In this document: positions 5,748 to 5,757 of the stretch, one piece after another
Position numbering within the stretch: the stretch's first letter is position 1
Layout of the letters: each line of letters starts with the position of its first letter
Source of the DNA: Deltaproteobacteria bacterium
GTDB taxonomy: Bacteria > Desulfobacterota > DSM-4660 > Desulfatiglandales > Desulfatiglandaceae
Reading direction: 5' to 3'
DNA: 5,757 nucleotides
Assembly: GCA_019314425.1 (NCBI GenBank)
Contig: JAFCZI010000163.1
Location: forward strand, 1-5,757
The notes under the pieces: model-generated
The model's database searches: none
Seen by the model: the letters and a program-made list of their open reading frames with translations, nothing else
What the model was told of the DNA's origin: nothing
Made by a program: the position numbers and the translations under genes

Positions 5748-5757
5748 GAACCAGGGA

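Overview
The window is a bacterial chromosomal segment with three genetic loci and two structured intergenic regions. Its gene families and its intergenic repeat style suggest an anaerobic delta-type proteobacterium, possibly of the Desulfobacterales. That is an impression from recalled repeat motifs and protein flavour, not something the window proves.

Layout, left to right. Positions 1-193 are non-coding. They hold a large imperfect hairpin (11-68), small operator-like inverted repeats (101-151) and a weak promoter candidate just ahead of the first gene. Positions 194/263-1508 (+) encode a concentrative nucleoside transporter (CNT/NupC family). It is split into two overlapping frames by one extra C in a run of five Cs at 912-916, so as written it is a frameshifted gene; removing one base restores a normal-length protein of about 414 residues. 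Positions 1512-4088 (-) encode an unusual 858-residue protein: a complete metallo-beta-lactamase-fold hydrolase domain, a proline-rich linker, a GNAT-type acetyltransferase-like domain, and about 320 C-terminal residues I cannot assign. It converges on the transporter gene with only 3 bases between the two stop codons.

Positions 4104-4483 are non-coding. They contain a MITE-like palindromic element (4107-4270) immediately upstream of the fusion gene's ribosome binding site, and a strong intrinsic terminator (4321-4358) reading on the minus strand. Positions 4484-5734 (-) encode a full-length acetate kinase (AckA) with all its signature motifs.

How the parts relate. AckA interconverts acetate plus ATP and acetyl phosphate plus ADP, and the terminator probably separates its transcript from that of the fusion gene. 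GNAT enzymes generally use acetyl-CoA, so an acetyl-metabolism link between the two minus-strand genes is conceivable, but only adjacency supports it. I do not see a clear multi-gene novel system here. The most interesting items are the MBL-GNAT fusion with its unassigned C-terminal region, the palindromic element in its leader, and the homopolymer frameshift in the transporter.
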